From Paragorgia papillata (lineage: Eukaryota > Cnidaria > Anthozoa > Scleralcyonacea > Coralliidae): DNA of 64,000 nucleotides. The position numbers were made by a program, and so were the translations under genes. This document shows, piece by piece, positions 34,787 through 48,032 of this stretch. Under the pieces are notes generated by a model. That model was not told the origin of the DNA, made no database searches, and saw only the letters and a program-made list of their open reading frames with translations. The stretch spans positions 10,120,001 through 10,184,000 of the forward strand of contig JAWNZC010000351.1 of assembly GCA_035771165.1 (NCBI GenBank), written 5' to 3'. Each line of letters opens with the position of its first letter. Positions within the stretch are counted from its first letter, which is position 1.

Positions 34787-34935
34787 AATAAATTAATGTT
34801 TAATCAGTGCTTTGAAATCGGAAGAAAAGTACTAGTACTTTGAAATAATGCAAAATACGTTTTCAAAGTCTTGGGACTTTGAAATAAGGCAAATTATATT
34901 ACGTTTCAGAGGTATCTTCGGAGTTTTGAGAAGTC

Positions 34936-35061
34936 AGTTCAAATACTCGACGTCGGACTTTACTGGGATTACAAAGCCCTTGTGCATTAAAAAGGCTCGC
35001 CTTTTCAAAAAGCACTCGGACTTTGAAATCCCGGCAAAGTCCTCCGTCACGTATTTGAACT
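34936..35061. repeat. Unit-start hairpin, copy C
   Basis: Same hairpin as in the other units; point differences only. Confidence 0.75.
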
Positions 35062-35458
35062 ATTGCTTAAAGCATTCAAACCGTGTGACCATCAACATAA
35101 CGTTTCCACATATCTGGTTTTAACGGAGCAGTTGCAAGAGCCTTCTTTTCAATCTCCTCCATATATAGTCTAACGAGAGTGTATATCCACGAGTCACTAA
35201 CGGGGATATTGACCAATCATAATGTTGAAATAACATTTATTATTCTTTATTCTATTTATTGCTTAATCAAAATGTTTTAACAAGAATAAAGTTTCTTTAA
35301 AGCCATATACTGATTAAAATTAAAGAGAAAACGTACATTATTCATAAATAAATGACTTCACGGCTTCAAGATCGACACTCATATTCACACTCAATATCAA
35401 CAAAAAGCACAGTAATTAGAATTTCAGCATGTTGGCAAGTAGTTTTCTGACTTCCTTG

Positions 35459-35799
35459 CTATAGTTTCATCTCAGTTTCAGTTGTTTTGATCTGATATAC
35501 TTCTTGGCGAGTTGATTCATCATTTCGACAGACACAACAGCAAAAGAACTCGACCATTCTCCAACCAAACGATTTTGTCATCAGTTTCTTATCATTCCTA
35601 CTTTTTGCGAAATTGTTTTTCTTTTCTTCTTTCTTTTCTTTCTTCTTACCACATTTTTTATTTATCTTCTGTTCTGTTTTTTCTTTCTTATTTTTCTCCT
35701 CATTCTTTTTGGTTTTCTTCATCTTCTTTTCTTCTTTCCTGTCTTTGCTTCGAGGATAAGAAGTCAGTGTTTCGTGGCAAGCGACAACAGACTTTTCAT
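35459..35799 (-). CDS. Putative coding exon 3, copy C
   Basis: 341 bp, no indel relative to copy A, open to the same stop. The Lys-rich stretch and the FCCCVC cluster are conserved. Confidence 0.55.
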
Positions 35800-38700
35800 C
35801 TATGGCAAGTAAATTAAATATAAGAAGTGTTACATATTTACGTTTTACTTTAGATCGGTATAGCAATAAATGTATACGATCATTTAAAATCATATGTTAT
35901 TTGCTGTACAAAAGAAGCTCTTATACAAGGGTGGAAGACGCGGGGGGAGCTACTTCCCAATAATTTAGTATAGCTATAAAAATCGTCTTAATATTTTTCT
36001 ACGTATTTTAAAAATACACCAGAGCACAGCTTAAAGTCACTAAAGTTAAACGTACCTTGACAATTATGGAGAATTTCCAACTCGATACAATTTCCATTAA
36101 TACCATTGGTATTGGACGGTTTAATCACATAAAGATCTTCTGTCAAATTTTCAGCATCAGACTCTTCCTCATTAGGTTGACCCCCGGCTTTGGCCAACCA
36201 TTGAGCAAGATGCTCTTCTCCGCCACCATGACAAGATAGATCTCTGACTGTTTTCCACGATTTATCAGGAGTCTTCTTGTTGTCTAGTAGATCATGCCCT
36301 TGTAAATCATCGGATGCACCCGGCTGTACATGTACTGCAATAAACGGTTCAGGCGCAGGTAGACAATCCAGCGTGTTGCATAAATGCGGAGAAGTACTTT
36401 CTTCAGAAGCTGAAACAGCGGTCTTTTTGGAAACTTTATGAAGAGGCTCATCTTTAAAGCTTAGAACACTGCCTTTGTTCCACCATCTGGCAAGAGACAA
36501 TTCGTTGGTAAGTGGAAGTCCGGCACTCTTCCACACGTCATCAAAGGTCTCTTCTCGGAGTGGTGAAACATTGTCAATGTTCTGCTTATTAAGATGGGTC
36601 CCTTCATCGGAGACTGTTGTTCTGAGAGATGTTTTAATATTAAAACGTTGTTCCTCAACATGGATACTCTTTACTTCGACAGGACATTTGGTGTCCACAA
36701 CAGTCTGACGTTCTGCGTTGGATACCGCAACAGGACAATTGGTGTCCACAACAGTCTGAAGTTCTGCGTTGGATACAGCAACAGGACAATTGGTGTCCAC
36801 AACAGTCTGAAGTTCTGCGTTGGATACAGCAACGGGACAATTGGTGTCCACAACAGTCTGAAGTACTGCGTTGGTTGGCGCGACAGGACAATTGGTGTCA
36901 ACAACAGGCTGAAGTTCTGCGTTGGATACCGCGACAGGACAATTGGTGTCAACAACAGTCTGAAGTTCCGCGTTGGTTGGCGCGACAGGACAGTTGGTGT
37001 CAACAACAGGCTGGAGTTCTGCTTTGGATACCGCGACAGGACAATTTCTGTCAACAACAGGCTGGAGTTCTGCGTTGGATACCGCAACAGGACAATTGGT
37101 GTCAACAACAGTCTGAAGTTCTGCGTTGGTGTGTGCGACAGGACAATTGGTGTCAACAACTGGCTGAAGTTCTGCGTTTGATATCGCAACAGGACAATTT
37201 GTATCAACAACAGGCTGGAGTTCTGCGTTGAATACCGCGACAGGACAATTGGCGTCAACAACAGTCTCAAGTTCTGCGTTGGTTGGCGCGACAGGACAAT
37301 TTGTGTCAACAACAGACTGGAGTTCTGCGTTGGATACCGCGACAGGACAATTGGCGTCAATAACAGGCTGAAGTTCTGCGTTGGATACCGCAACAGGACA
37401 ATTGGTGTCAACAACAGTCTGAAGTTCTGCGTTGGTTTGTGCGACAGGACAATTGGTGTCCACTTCAGGCTGGAGTTCTGCGTTGGGTGGCACGACAGGA
37501 CAATTGGTGTCCACTTCAGGCTGGAGTTCTGCGTTGGTTAACGAAACATGACAATAGGTGTCCAATTCAGGCTGGAGTTCTGCCTTGGTTAACGCAACAG
37601 GACAATTGGTGTCCACTTCAGGCTGGAGTTCTGCGCTGGTTAACGCAACAGGACAACTGGTGTCCACTTCAGGCTGGAGTTCTGCGTTGGGTGGCACGAC
37701 AGGACAATTGGTGTCCACTTCAGGCTGGAGTTCTGCGTTGGTTAACGCAACAGGCCAATTGGTGTCCACTTCAGGCATGAGTTCTGCGTTGGATACCGCG
37801 ACAGGACAATTGGTGTCAACAACTGGCTGAAGTTCTGCGTTGGTTGGCGCTACAGGACAATTGGTGTGAACAACAGGCTGACGTTCTGTGTTGGATACCG
37901 CGACAGGATAATTGGTGTCAAATACAGGCTGGAGTTCTGCGTTGGTTAACGAAACATGACAATAGGTGTCCAATTCAGGCTGGAGTTCTGCCTTGGTTAA
38001 CGCAACAGGACAATTGGTGTCCACTTCAGGCTGGAGTTCTGCGCTGGTTAACGCAACAGGACAACTGGTGTCCACTTCAGGCTGGAGTTCTGCGTTGGGT
38101 GGCACGACAGGACAATTGGTGTCCACTTCAGGCTGGAGTTCTGCGTTGGTTAACGCAACAGGCCAATTGGTGTCCACTTCAGGCATGAGTTCTGCGTTGG
38201 ATACCGCGACAGGACAATTGGTGTCAACAACTGGCTGAAGTTCTGCGTTGGTTGGCGCTACAGGACAATTGGTGTGAACAACAGGCTGACGTTCTGTGTT
38301 GGATACCGCGACAGGATAATTGGTGTCAAATACAGGCTGGAGTTCTGCGTTGGTTAACGAAACATGACAATTGGTGTTCACTTCAGGCTGGAGTTCTGCG
38401 TTGGGTGGCACGACAGGACAATTGGTGTCCACTTCAGGCTGGAGTTCTGCGTTGGTTAACGCAACAGGCCAATTGGTGTCCACTTCAGGCATGAGTTCTG
38501 CGTTGGATACCGCGACAGGACAATTGGTGTCAACAACTGGCTGAAGTTCTGCGTTGGTTGGCGCTACAGGACAATTGGCGTCAACAACAGGCTGAATTAG
38601 TACTGCGTTGGATACCGCGACAGGATAATTGGTGTCAACAACAGGGTGGAGTTCTGCGTTGGTTAACGCAACGGGAGAATTGGTGTCCACTTCAGGCTGG

Positions 38701-41700
38701 AGTTCTGCGTTGGGTGGCACGACAGGACAATTGGTGTCAACAACTGGCTGAAGTTCTGCGTTGGTTGGCGCTACAGGACAATTGGTGTCAACAACAGGCT
38801 GAAGTTCTGCGTTGGATAAGGAGACAGTATAATTGGTGTCAACAACAGGCTGGAGTTTCGCGTTGGATACCGCGACAGGACAATTGGTGTCAACAACAGT
38901 CTGAAGTTCTGCGGTGGTTTGTGCGACAGGACAATTGGTGTCCACTTCAGGCTGGAGTTCTGCGTTGGTTAACGTAACAGGATAATTGGTGTCCACTTCA
39001 GGCTGGAGTTCCGCGTTGGTTGGCGCGACAGGACAATTAATGGTGTCCTCACCAGGATGAAGATCTTGATTTGTCAGTTTAATATGACTATTATTAACCA
39101 CATCAGGTTGAAGATCGTCTTTTGTCACTTTGACAGGTCTATTGTTATACCTATTAGGCTGGAAATCCTGTTCGTTCAGCAAATAATCATCAAAGATATT
39201 GTTTCCCATCTCTATATAGTGTGAAAGAATAGTATTAATGACATGCTTCATAATGCATAATATATACTATTTTCCCCAGGGTGGGGACTTCGCCACAGAT
39301 TTTTAGGAAATTAGCGCCATTTTTCAAATGGTCGGAGTTTGCCGAGGGTTGGGGGTTGGGGGGTGGGGCACGCTTGGACTTGGCTGTTAGAGAAACTATT
39401 TTAGAGTTTGTACATTTTGATTGATTCACTGAGTGGTGATTCTGAGACAACGCAAACTATATATAATTTTTAACACAGAAGTCAAAATGTTTGAGTTAGA
39501 GACTTGTTTTGTAATTATTTTATCGATGATTAAAACTTGCTTGTAAAGTCTGCTAAAAGCTATAACAATTTAGGACAAATGCCAACTGGGATTTGGAGAC
39601 AATTGCTGATGATTGCAGGAGTAAATAAAATCCCCCTGATATACTAATATAGAGGGCAAAATTACCAATATAGATTCGCCAACGAGGAATGTTTTGTATT
39701 AAAATTCAGAAGTCAGAACAAAAAACCATAAAACTCGAAAATTGAGAAATGCAAAATGGACAATTTGCATTATAGCAATGGATCATGGGAAAAATGGTAC
39801 GAAGCGAGCATTTTGCTTGTGAGAAGAATGGATTGTTTTAAGCACATTTTTTGTACCGCAGGAGAATTTCGAAAAGGGCAATGTATTTGTAGGACTATAA
39901 AGAACGTTGTGTGCCAAGAAAAGCGAAATCAGAGCAGAAATGGACGAGAAAATTGCTATAGAGCTATTGAAAGAGTGGAGAATATGCTAATAAATCCGTT
40001 CCAGAAGGGAGGTTTCTCTCGACATTTTCACGTGAGTAAGCTTAGTGAACATAGGACAGCTCATCATTTTGCCTCACAGACATGTGTGTTGTTGTTCTAT
40101 CGCGATCTTGTATTTTCTGAATTACCAAGTGTTCTGTAATGATTTTTTCGTTTGTTGAATTTGACAACTTTTGGTGATGATGTCTGTCATTCATTCGATT
40201 AAGCATGTCCTCTGATGAAAATACAATTTTCCTTCCAGATTCCCTGACAACTTGGTAAGTTTTCCCCGATGGTGCCTGGGGGGGCTATGGTTCCCCAACA
40301 GGGGGTGTAGCACCCCTGCGCCCCTCTGCCTCTGGCACCACCCCTGTGTTTTACAAAGCTTGTTGCCTACAACACAGCAACAAAACTCGCTAAATTTTCA
40401 ACGTTTTAAACGAATTTATAGTTATGAATATATATTTACAGCCTACAATAGTTCTAGAACCAACTGGTTTATTTGACAGGATATGAACCGAACACAACAA
40501 AGGAAACAGAATAGGAATAAAAAACAACAGTAGAAACCCAGGCAAAAGTGCTTTCTTCTTGGTGTTTTTACAAAGTGCCAGTGCTGTTGCCGATAAAACC
40601 GGGTTGTTTCCGCGCCAAAAAATTTAAAGACTCTTTAAAAACATTATCTTCAGAGGACATGCTTAATCGAACGAATGACAGACATCATCGCCAAAAGTTG
40701 TCAATTTCAACAAACGAAAAAATCATAAGAACACTTGGTAATTCAGAAAATACGAGATCGCGATAGAACAAGACACACATGTCTGTGAGGCAAAATGATG
40801 AGGTGTCCTATGTTCACTAAGCTTACTCACCTGAAAACGCCGAGAGAAACCTCTCTTCTGGAACGTATTTATTAGCATATTCTTCACTCTTTCAATAGCT
40901 CTATAGCAATTTTCTCGCCCATTTCTGCTCTGATTTCACTGTCTTTGGCACACAACGTTCTTTATAGTCCCACAAATACATTGCCCTTTTCAAAATTCTC
41001 CTGCGGTACAAAAAATGTGCTGAAAAGAATCCATTCTTCTCACAAGCAAAATGCTCCCTTCGTGGCGGCCATTTCGCCTGCAAGTGAAGCGCCATTTTCC
41101 CCATGATGCATTGCTATAATGCAAATTGTCCATTACTTGCATGTGATTGGTTACTTGTACTTACATGTGATTGGTCGCTTTGTTGCATAGCAACAGTGAA
41201 CCACATCTGACTTATTTTTCAATTAGGTTTTTATCTTTTTTGTTGACTTTGGACTAATTTAAACTATGGAAAGACTTTAAACTTTTAGTAAATACACTGG
41301 AAACTTTACATTTGCTCAGTTGTGATAACAAAAAAAGTCACAGGCACAGCGACATGCAGAGCGAGGCCGCGAGGGAAATTGCAGTGTTGCTAAGGACCGA
41401 GTGAGGACTCAGTGATATTTTTTTAACAACTTAAATGGATGTATAATACAGTAATATACTAATGTCCACATGGGAAGAGCGCGAACGAGACTCGAGGACC
41501 CAAATTAAAGGTATGTGTACATTTAAAACAATTTTCTGGATATAACATAGCTCTTGTATAACTTTGCCCTTTATATTATTAACAAGTAATTACATGGTTC
41601 GTCGTAAAATCAAGATTTAGTTTTACTGTGTTTTCATGGCTTCCGAATTGGAAGAAATTTCTTTCGTCGCAAAAAAATTTAAATGCATGTGAAAATATAC

Positions 41701-42130
41701 CTAAAAAGTCTAATCGCGGTGATAAATTACTTTAAAATAAAACAAATAAAAACTGAAATCCGATATAAACAAACATTTCAAAGAATCCCAGTCTGTAAAT
41801 GCTTTTCAAGTGAGACCGTCGGTGATAATTTGTTTATATATGTAAATTGTACTTTTATAAAATCTCAATGTATTTTAAGTATTTACCTTGCTTCTGGTTA
41901 CTTTGCAGATCAGCTAAGCCATTACGAAACAGTTCCTCTTGTGTTCTACCATAAACTACACGCAATTTTACATCCGCGATAAAGTTATCAACATAATGAT
42001 TTCCTTCTACTCCGTGCCTTGCTCTTTCCAAACTTTTTAAAAATCGGATGTCTTCAACTAGATTCCACGAAATCATCTTATATTCCTCGTGAATCCAATG
42101 AGTTGTGTTTGTAACCTTGAGATTTTTCAT
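35459..42130 (-). CDS. 17-residue tandem-repeat protein, copy C (3 exons)
   Basis: Intact homologue of copy A. Model: exon 1 42130-41887, exon 2 39211-36056, exon 3 35799-35459, about 1246 residues, with identical splice signals and phase-1 junctions. Exon 2 carries about 46 repeats, fewer than A. The acidic tail differs from A and D at HVEEQRFNIK and in having SCHGGGEEHLAQWLAK. A 408-bp (8-unit) block is repeated twice almost perfectly and a third time in part. Exon 3 is complete to the terminal TEMKL. The 5' part and intron 1 match copy A (foldback element, MKNLKV), while the 3' half of exon 2 matches copy B, so the gene is mosaic. Function unknown. Confidence 0.65.
36671..39045 (-). repeat. 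51-bp coding minisatellite, copy C (about 46 units)
   Basis: Contains a higher-order repeat of 408 bp (8 x 51). The block at about 37540-37947 recurs at 37948-38355 with almost no differences, and the first part recurs again from about 38356. This shows recent block-wise amplification inside the array. Confidence 0.9.
39758..41131. mobile_element. Large foldback element in intron 1, copy C
   Basis: Same element at the same position as in unit A, with a 15-bp-scale deletion near 39797 in the left arm. Presence in A and C but absence in B and D is an informative phylogenetic marker for the intron. Confidence 0.75.
41887..42130 (-). CDS. Putative coding exon 1, copy C
   Basis: 244 bp, start MKNLKV as in copy A, donor CAAG|GTAAAT intact. 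Confidence 0.6.
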
Positions 42131-42227
42131 TTTCGCAACAAAAACTTTAAAAAATTTAATTTAAACTGCTGTACCACAAAACGTACGTACAGTCGCAATT
42201 TCACTCAATTACGACAAGCATTGATTA

Positions 42228-42235
42228 TGACGTCA
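42228..42235. promoter_or_regulatory. CRE-like palindrome, copy C
   Basis: Same TGACGTCA site upstream of exon 1 of the intact copy C gene. Confidence 0.45.
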
Positions 42236-43289
42236 CGTCCATTGTTCGTGTCGTAATAATTAGTAGGAAGAACAAAGGATCATGGATTTTTCATTAGCAC
42301 TATTTATTACATCATAAAATTTGCAATGGAACTGCACGAGCGCGAATTGCGGGCTGCTCTGATTCTATCAGCGGTTACAGTTTTCATGCCATCTGCGACG
42401 CACCGAATATTTTGCGCAATTTAAATTACAAAATCGAACTGATCAACTATGGGACTTCTTCCACTACCTTATTTCCTTTTCTTTTATTTTGCTGCCTTTA
42501 AAAATATCTGTGTACCGAACGCATGTAGTGTATAAGTAAAGTCTTAAGACTGAAAAGTAAATATATCCAATCAAAGTTGTATCTTTTATGTTCCTACTTA
42601 ATCAGTTTAACAAAATAAAACATAAAGCTTCATTCAACAGAGATTCTCCGATATGGCGGGGAAATGGGTATTGTTTTTTTATATAGTAGCGACTTCTAAC
42701 CGCCACATTCTTTTTTCCATTCTTTTTTCACGAGAAAATTGAATTTTATGACTAAAACCTGGAGTTGTCCAAGAACATTTTGATAAAATATGAAGTGAAT
42801 ATTATTTCCATTAAACTGCAAGAAGACTAGATTGATGTTAGAGGTGATACGAGTAAAACATTTTGACGTATTTGGAGAACAACTGTTCAAGCAAAGCGTT
42901 CTTAAGCACTTGAAACTGTAAACTTGTAAAAACACTGGACGTGTTTTTTCCTAGCATTGTCTTTTGGCACATAGGTTGGAAATAACTTTAACCTACACTA
43001 ACATATCCCAAGGTCTACAATTAGAATTTTTCTCTTTGTCCTATCTGGGACAATACTTCATCATACACGCATATAGCTTCAACTTTTTTTTTTAATTCTA
43101 TTGAAATCAGACAAAATTTCACAACAATGTGTAAATATAATTCAAATATAATTGCAAGAATTATAGTACATCTCCAACCCTCTTAGTATAAAATAAAACT
43201 ACAAAAATTGGAAGCGTGGCGTATCTCCTCTATCTAGCCCTTACTAACTAGCGAACAACTTTTTTATTTTTATTTTTTCCAAATAATCT

Positions 43290-43500
43290 TCTGGGCGATA
43301 AATCTTCTTGTGCTTTTAAATGCAACATGTCTTGTGCTCCTTCAGGCTTCCTTCCCGTTTCCCCGATGTATACCAAGCGACATTCACATGAAATGCGATT
43401 CGGGTTCGTTCTCACTTCCCCCAACTACCTTACTCGAGCAGCAAATTCCTTTCCAATTGTTGACCAATCAGAGTCAGACTTCCAATATCTGGAATGTTCA
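43290..43500 (-). mobile_element. Penelope-like GIY-YIG remnant, unit C
   Basis: Same remnant as in unit A. Here the core reads VYIGETGRK, closer to the family consensus. It is still frameshifted downstream. Confidence 0.55.
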
Positions 43501-43619
43501 TGACCTCCGACCTTGAGGCTTGAGCTGACCGTTTGAACCAATATTTCGAATTATTGCTTATAGTTTTAGCAAAAGTTTTGTGTAAATAGAATCAATAAGA
43601 ATAGATGATAATTATTGTA

Positions 43620-43985
43620 CACTGCAAATCTCGCAGTGTTGTGAGAACACTTAAAAAGTGAAAAAATCACACCAATCAGTGTAAATTAACACACTTCATG
43701 TGTGTTTCTACACCACGTTTGAGTTAAGTTTACACTCATTTGGTGTAAAGTAGAAAACAGGTATTTTTACCCAATTTTAGTGTAAACGTACCCTACAATT
43801 GTGTACCTTTACCCCCAATTTAGTGTGATTTAACACCAGAGAAAAGTATGTCAATACACTTGTTTGGTGTAAACAGAAAAGTCTAAATGTTAACACCATT
43901 TCAGTGTAGATACACACTGGACCTAATTAATATTACACTAGAGACAGTGTATTAATACATTTGTCTAGTGTAAACCAACCCAAGA
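43620..43985. mobile_element. CACTA-like transposon end, unit C
   Basis: Same terminus and subterminal repeat field as in unit A, nearly identical. Confidence 0.55.
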
Positions 43986-46440
43986 AATAATGATGAATAT
44001 TTGATGTGCCTTTTAGTTATAAGCACCTGTTCAATGAAAAGCATGGCTGATTTCTATTTTATTTATACCAATAAAAACAAAGAAATACAATGAGACAGTT
44101 CAATAGAATATATAATTATGTAAATCAAGGCAATTAATATACACAGCATCAGAAAGTTACGTGTATTATTCACTCTTCCCAAAATTATTTAAAAACGTGC
44201 ATATTAGACTGCACTACTAAAATTTAAATCTATAATGACGTTCAAGCGTGTACCTAATTATATACATTTGCCTTCATATAATATGCATGTTTTGCAGAGA
44301 ATTATGAAGAGTCAAACATCTTTCTTTACCATTAACATGACTGTCTTGTTTCTGCATGCATGCATGCACGTATAACTATTGTTCAGCATATGATAAATCA
44401 TATTTCATTCTTATAAACTTTCTTACAAATCTATTTACACAAATTGAATATCATTATCTAGGGGGTGATGATCAAGGAAATCATCATAACATTTGAAAAC
44501 AAACTCATTTAACACCATTATTTCATATGAGTGCAAATGCTTGAGAAATCTAAGTGTATGCAATATCGCTTGCAATAAAATAACAGCTCTCCATTAGGAA
44601 GCGAAATCAGATCATCAATAATAATAAATTCTAGAAAATGCGAGTGCTTGCATTGATGTAGACAATGACTGAATTTGGTGTATACTTGTTACCATGAATG
44701 AGAGCCCAGCTGGCCCTAAAAGGAAAGTAACCAACTATATAAACTATTGTAGAAGAGATAGGAGGACACTTTCTGCATGTATTTCCTACTTTTCAAACTT
44801 TTCATTGCATTCCTTTATCTGAATGGGTATAACTTATAAAAAAATACTTACATAAATAGGTTAGTTTCTTGTTCCAGATATGGATGACACTGACATAGAG
44901 ACATTCTTTTGCGATCATCAAGCTCCTTCACGTGCAATGTTGTACCTGTTTGAATTATATACAAGTCAAATTATAAATGTACAGTATACAGTATCAATCA
45001 TTTTAGGGTCTAAAGAGAGCAATTGTTTGCATAATGGGGTTATATTTTGACAAAAACACCTGAGTTTTTGACAAAGAAAACTTTACTAAAAACAATAACA
45101 AAAACTGCAATTATTATTATTAAACTTTTTTAAAGTGTCTAGTCTTCTAGCCGAACCAAAGGGTCTGCTAATCGGGGACACTGCTAACCCGGTTCGTTTT
45201 GGGGAGGGAGGAAAACCAGGGAACCAGGAGGAAAACCCTTGATGCACAGGAGCACAGAATAGAAATACAACCAGAAGTCCAACTCGCGTCAGAACCTTTG
45301 AAGTTTATGTGCTTACACATGTCGCCTCGCGCATTTTGATTCTACGACATCCTATGCAATCCTGGCAAGTTCCCCCGACATTTGGACCTTCAAAAGAAGG
45401 TTAAAATTGCTGATGGAACTTGCCAGGATTGCATAGGATGGCGTAGGACATTGCGTAGTATTGCGTAGGTATGGCGTCGGATGGCGTAAAATATCGCGCC
45501 TGCGCATTGAAGAAATGCGGACAAGTTGTCACTCGAGTTGGACTTCTGGTTGTATTTCTATTCTGTGCACAGGAGAGACCATTAATGTTCTTATTTATAA
45601 TAAAAAATCAGAGGGATCTTATTCTGGGAAGTGCTGAATATTTAGAAAATTCTGCCTGAGACACTTCATTAAAAGAGGACATTTATTTGAAGGGGGCGCT
45701 TCTTACATGTAAGTCGAATCATTATCATGGTATAATTACTGTATAATTATTCCATAATTATAACTTCTTGAATTTGCTTCATTAAGCACAAATAACAGTT
45801 TTAAATCGAGGCTGGTCATGAAAGAAAACAGTAAATGACGTATTACAATCTCATTGCCAGCCTCAATTTGAACCCATTGTTTAGTGGGCACTAAAGCAAA
45901 ATCAGGAAATGTCTAAGTATGTTTAGTATATGTACTAAGTTTAAGATATTAATTACATGTACAAACCAGGTCGAATATCAGTAACAGTTTTCAGATAACA
46001 ATCATCCTCACTCAGCCAGTATTACATTGGATTCGCTGGTGTCTCATGTCCAAAGTCTTAGGCAAGTTCTTGAAACTACCTAAAAAATGTGCCAGCCTCT
46101 TAAAATTAGTGGTGTTTAGCTTCAAATCTCATGCACCACTGACATACAAGTGGCCCACACCTGCAACATTATAAGAAGGTTGTGCTTACTAGGTGAATCA
46201 TTAATAAAAAGTTAATACCGTATATAACTGAAATCTAATCGAAGTAGACTTCAAGTATCAGTAGTTCAAAACAGTTTAACCCTGTCAGATGAGATATTAG
46301 TCACTTTTTAATTTTTATTCATATTTGTTTAGGATTGTTTAAGGTTATTTGTTTTTATTGGCAATGTTTCAGGCAGTCTTACTGCCCATCTTCAGGCCAA
46401 GATGTTTTGTTCGAAAATTATGAATAAAAAGTGATTAATA
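43986..46440. other. Non-coding interior of CACTA-like region, unit C
   Basis: Collinear with unit A 12086-14500 with small indels only. Apart from the nested palindrome I see nothing that I can call. Confidence 0.5.
45245..45580. repeat. Nested palindrome, unit C
   Basis: Same nested inverted repeat as in unit A, with scattered substitutions in the spacer. Confidence 0.7.
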
Positions 46441-46686
46441 TGAATAGAGGATAATTAGGATGCTTTTCACCGATCGATGCTGTCCCACATGTACAGTTAA
46501 GTTGTCACCAATGCATTGGATGATCGCATGTGGATATTAAGTAAATTGCATGCATGGTGAAAATCACTCAGACTACTGTAGCTGTTCCAAGCTACACTGA
46601 TGAGCTGTATAGTAGTACATTTCAATCTACAGACATGTGTTTCACTGTACTACCATACAGCTCATGACAGTGTAGCTTGGAACAGT

Positions 46687-46687
<1 letters not shown>

Positions 46688-46724
<37 letters not shown>

Positions 46725-46908
46725 CTACAGACATACGTTTCGCTGTACCACAGCTCATCAGTGCAGCTCGGAACGAACATGGATATGTTATTATAGGAAC
46801 AGACTGTGCTCAACCACTGCTATATATATATATTTAGAACAATTATTATGGGACATTAATGAACTCAGGTGGAGAATAATGATATTAGGTGTTACTCCGA
46901 GTGACGAA

Positions 46909-46939
<31 letters not shown>
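46688..46939. repeat. AT microsatellites and short inverted repeats, unit C
   Basis: (AT)n tracts at 46688-46720 and 46912-46939. To their left and between them TTCAATCTACAGACAT and the AGCTCAT / TGTAGCTTGGAACAG sequences recur in direct and inverted orientation, suggesting nested small insertions. Confidence 0.7.
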
Positions 46940-46943
<4 letters not shown>

Positions 46944-46947
46944 TATT

Positions 46948-47043
46948 TAAAAACCGAGTCAGAGTGCTTTATCATTGTATATAGACGCGAGCCGAAGGCG
47001 AGCGGCTATATACAATGATAAAGCACGATGATGAGGTTTTTAA
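46948..47043. repeat. Palindrome around GCCGAAGGC, unit C
   Basis: Arms of about 36 bp (GTGCTTTATCATTGTATATA and complement) flank an asymmetric centre ACGCGAGCCGAAGGCGAGCG, with the 9-mer at 46991. It lies at the left side of the Crypton-like insertion. Confidence 0.8.
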
Positions 47044-47230
47044 AAGGCTTCTAAAATCACCTTTTGTCTTATATAAATGAATAGAACAATAAAGTTGATT
47101 TTTCCAATGCAGTCATGTGTTTATGTTTTAACTGACCTGGGAATAGTTAACAATTTTTTATGATAATGAACATGAAAGCAGTATGAAGTGGGTTTGAAAT
47201 ATTCAAATTTACTCTTTTGAGGATGTGTTC

Positions 47231-48032
47231 ATGGCTCGTTTTCGAAGTTCACGAAGCACTGAGGAAGAGCGAGAATTATTTAAAAAGTCCACTCCTCCTA
47301 GCACAAGATACGCCACGAAGTGGGCAATTAAGATTTTTAACGAATGGAGGGGAGCCAGGGAAGTGAAAGAGGTGGAGACAAACGATGTTGGCTTCGGAAT
47401 TGACGATGGTAGTTCAATACAGTCGTTATGCATCCCACTGCAAGAGATGGGTGCGGTGTCCTTGGCCTTTCGGCTAAGGAAATTTGTTGGAGAAGTGGCT
47501 AATGCAAATGGAGAGCGTTATCCTGCATGTACTTTGTACTGTTTGATATGTGGTTTAAATCGGTTTCTATCAGACGTTAAGGGAACTGATACAATAAACA
47601 TTTTGGACAAGAAAGATCGAAGGTAGGTTTATTCATGCTTGCATGTCGTTGAGGAATTGCATAACAGTAGTGGACATTGTTATATTTGTTATTTACTGTA
47701 GGTTTATATGGTTCCGTAAGGCATTGGACGCTGAAATGAAGGACGCTACAGGCTCTGGCATCGCTGTGGCAACGAAGAAGAAAGAGCGTAATGAAATTAC
47801 GGAAGAAGAGGAAAAAGTTCTTTGGGAGAAGAAACTACTGGGAGGACATACAGCCGAATCGCTATTGCACACGCTGTATTTCTACAATGGAAAGCTATTC
47901 GCAATAAGAGCTGGTGAGCACCGGCTGTTGCGGTTGAAGAACTTCTCATTGTCGGACAATTCTATAATATTTGAGAGTTTTTTGTGTGAGGATATGTCAG
48001 ATAATATGTGTGGTGGAAACGCCAATTGTGTT
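47231..48032 (+). CDS. Crypton-like tyrosine recombinase (DUF3504 type), 3'-truncated
   Basis: Two exons, 47231-47622 and 47702-48032, joined by a 79-bp intron (AAG|GTAGGT and TTACTGTAG|G) that restores RRFIWFRKALDAEM. The 241-codon product has a SAM-like DNA-binding N-terminal part (TRYATKWAIKIFNEWRG, YPACTLYCLICGLNRFL) and the motif ESLLHTLYFYNGKLFAIRAG then EHRLLRLKNF. This matches the DUF3504/Crypton-derived family (KCTD1, ZMYM, QRICH1 relatives), in which the FGLR..EHR segment holds the first catalytic Arg. Exon 2 ends at a donor (GTT|GTAAGT), but no downstream exon with the H-x-x-R or Tyr parts is visible before the array sequence resumes near 48350. It is present only in unit C. It is likely a truncated Crypton or a cassette from one. 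Confidence 0.65.

Larger units (their letters stand above)
22411..34910. repeat. Segmental array unit B (12.5 kb)
   Basis: Second unit, shortened by a deletion of about 4 kb near 28091-28139 (equivalent to roughly 10990-14984 of unit A), by loss of the foldback element of intron 1, and by a 472-bp deletion removing exon 3. It carries a private palindromic insertion at about 28585-29100. Confidence 0.85.

Noticed and set aside
35512..35817. Plus-strand Ser/Phe/Leu-rich frame opposite exon 3
   Set aside because: Antisense of the Lys-rich exon; no splice or start support.
46600..46950. Plus-strand frame rich in IYIYIY
   Set aside because: It is a translation of AT microsatellites.
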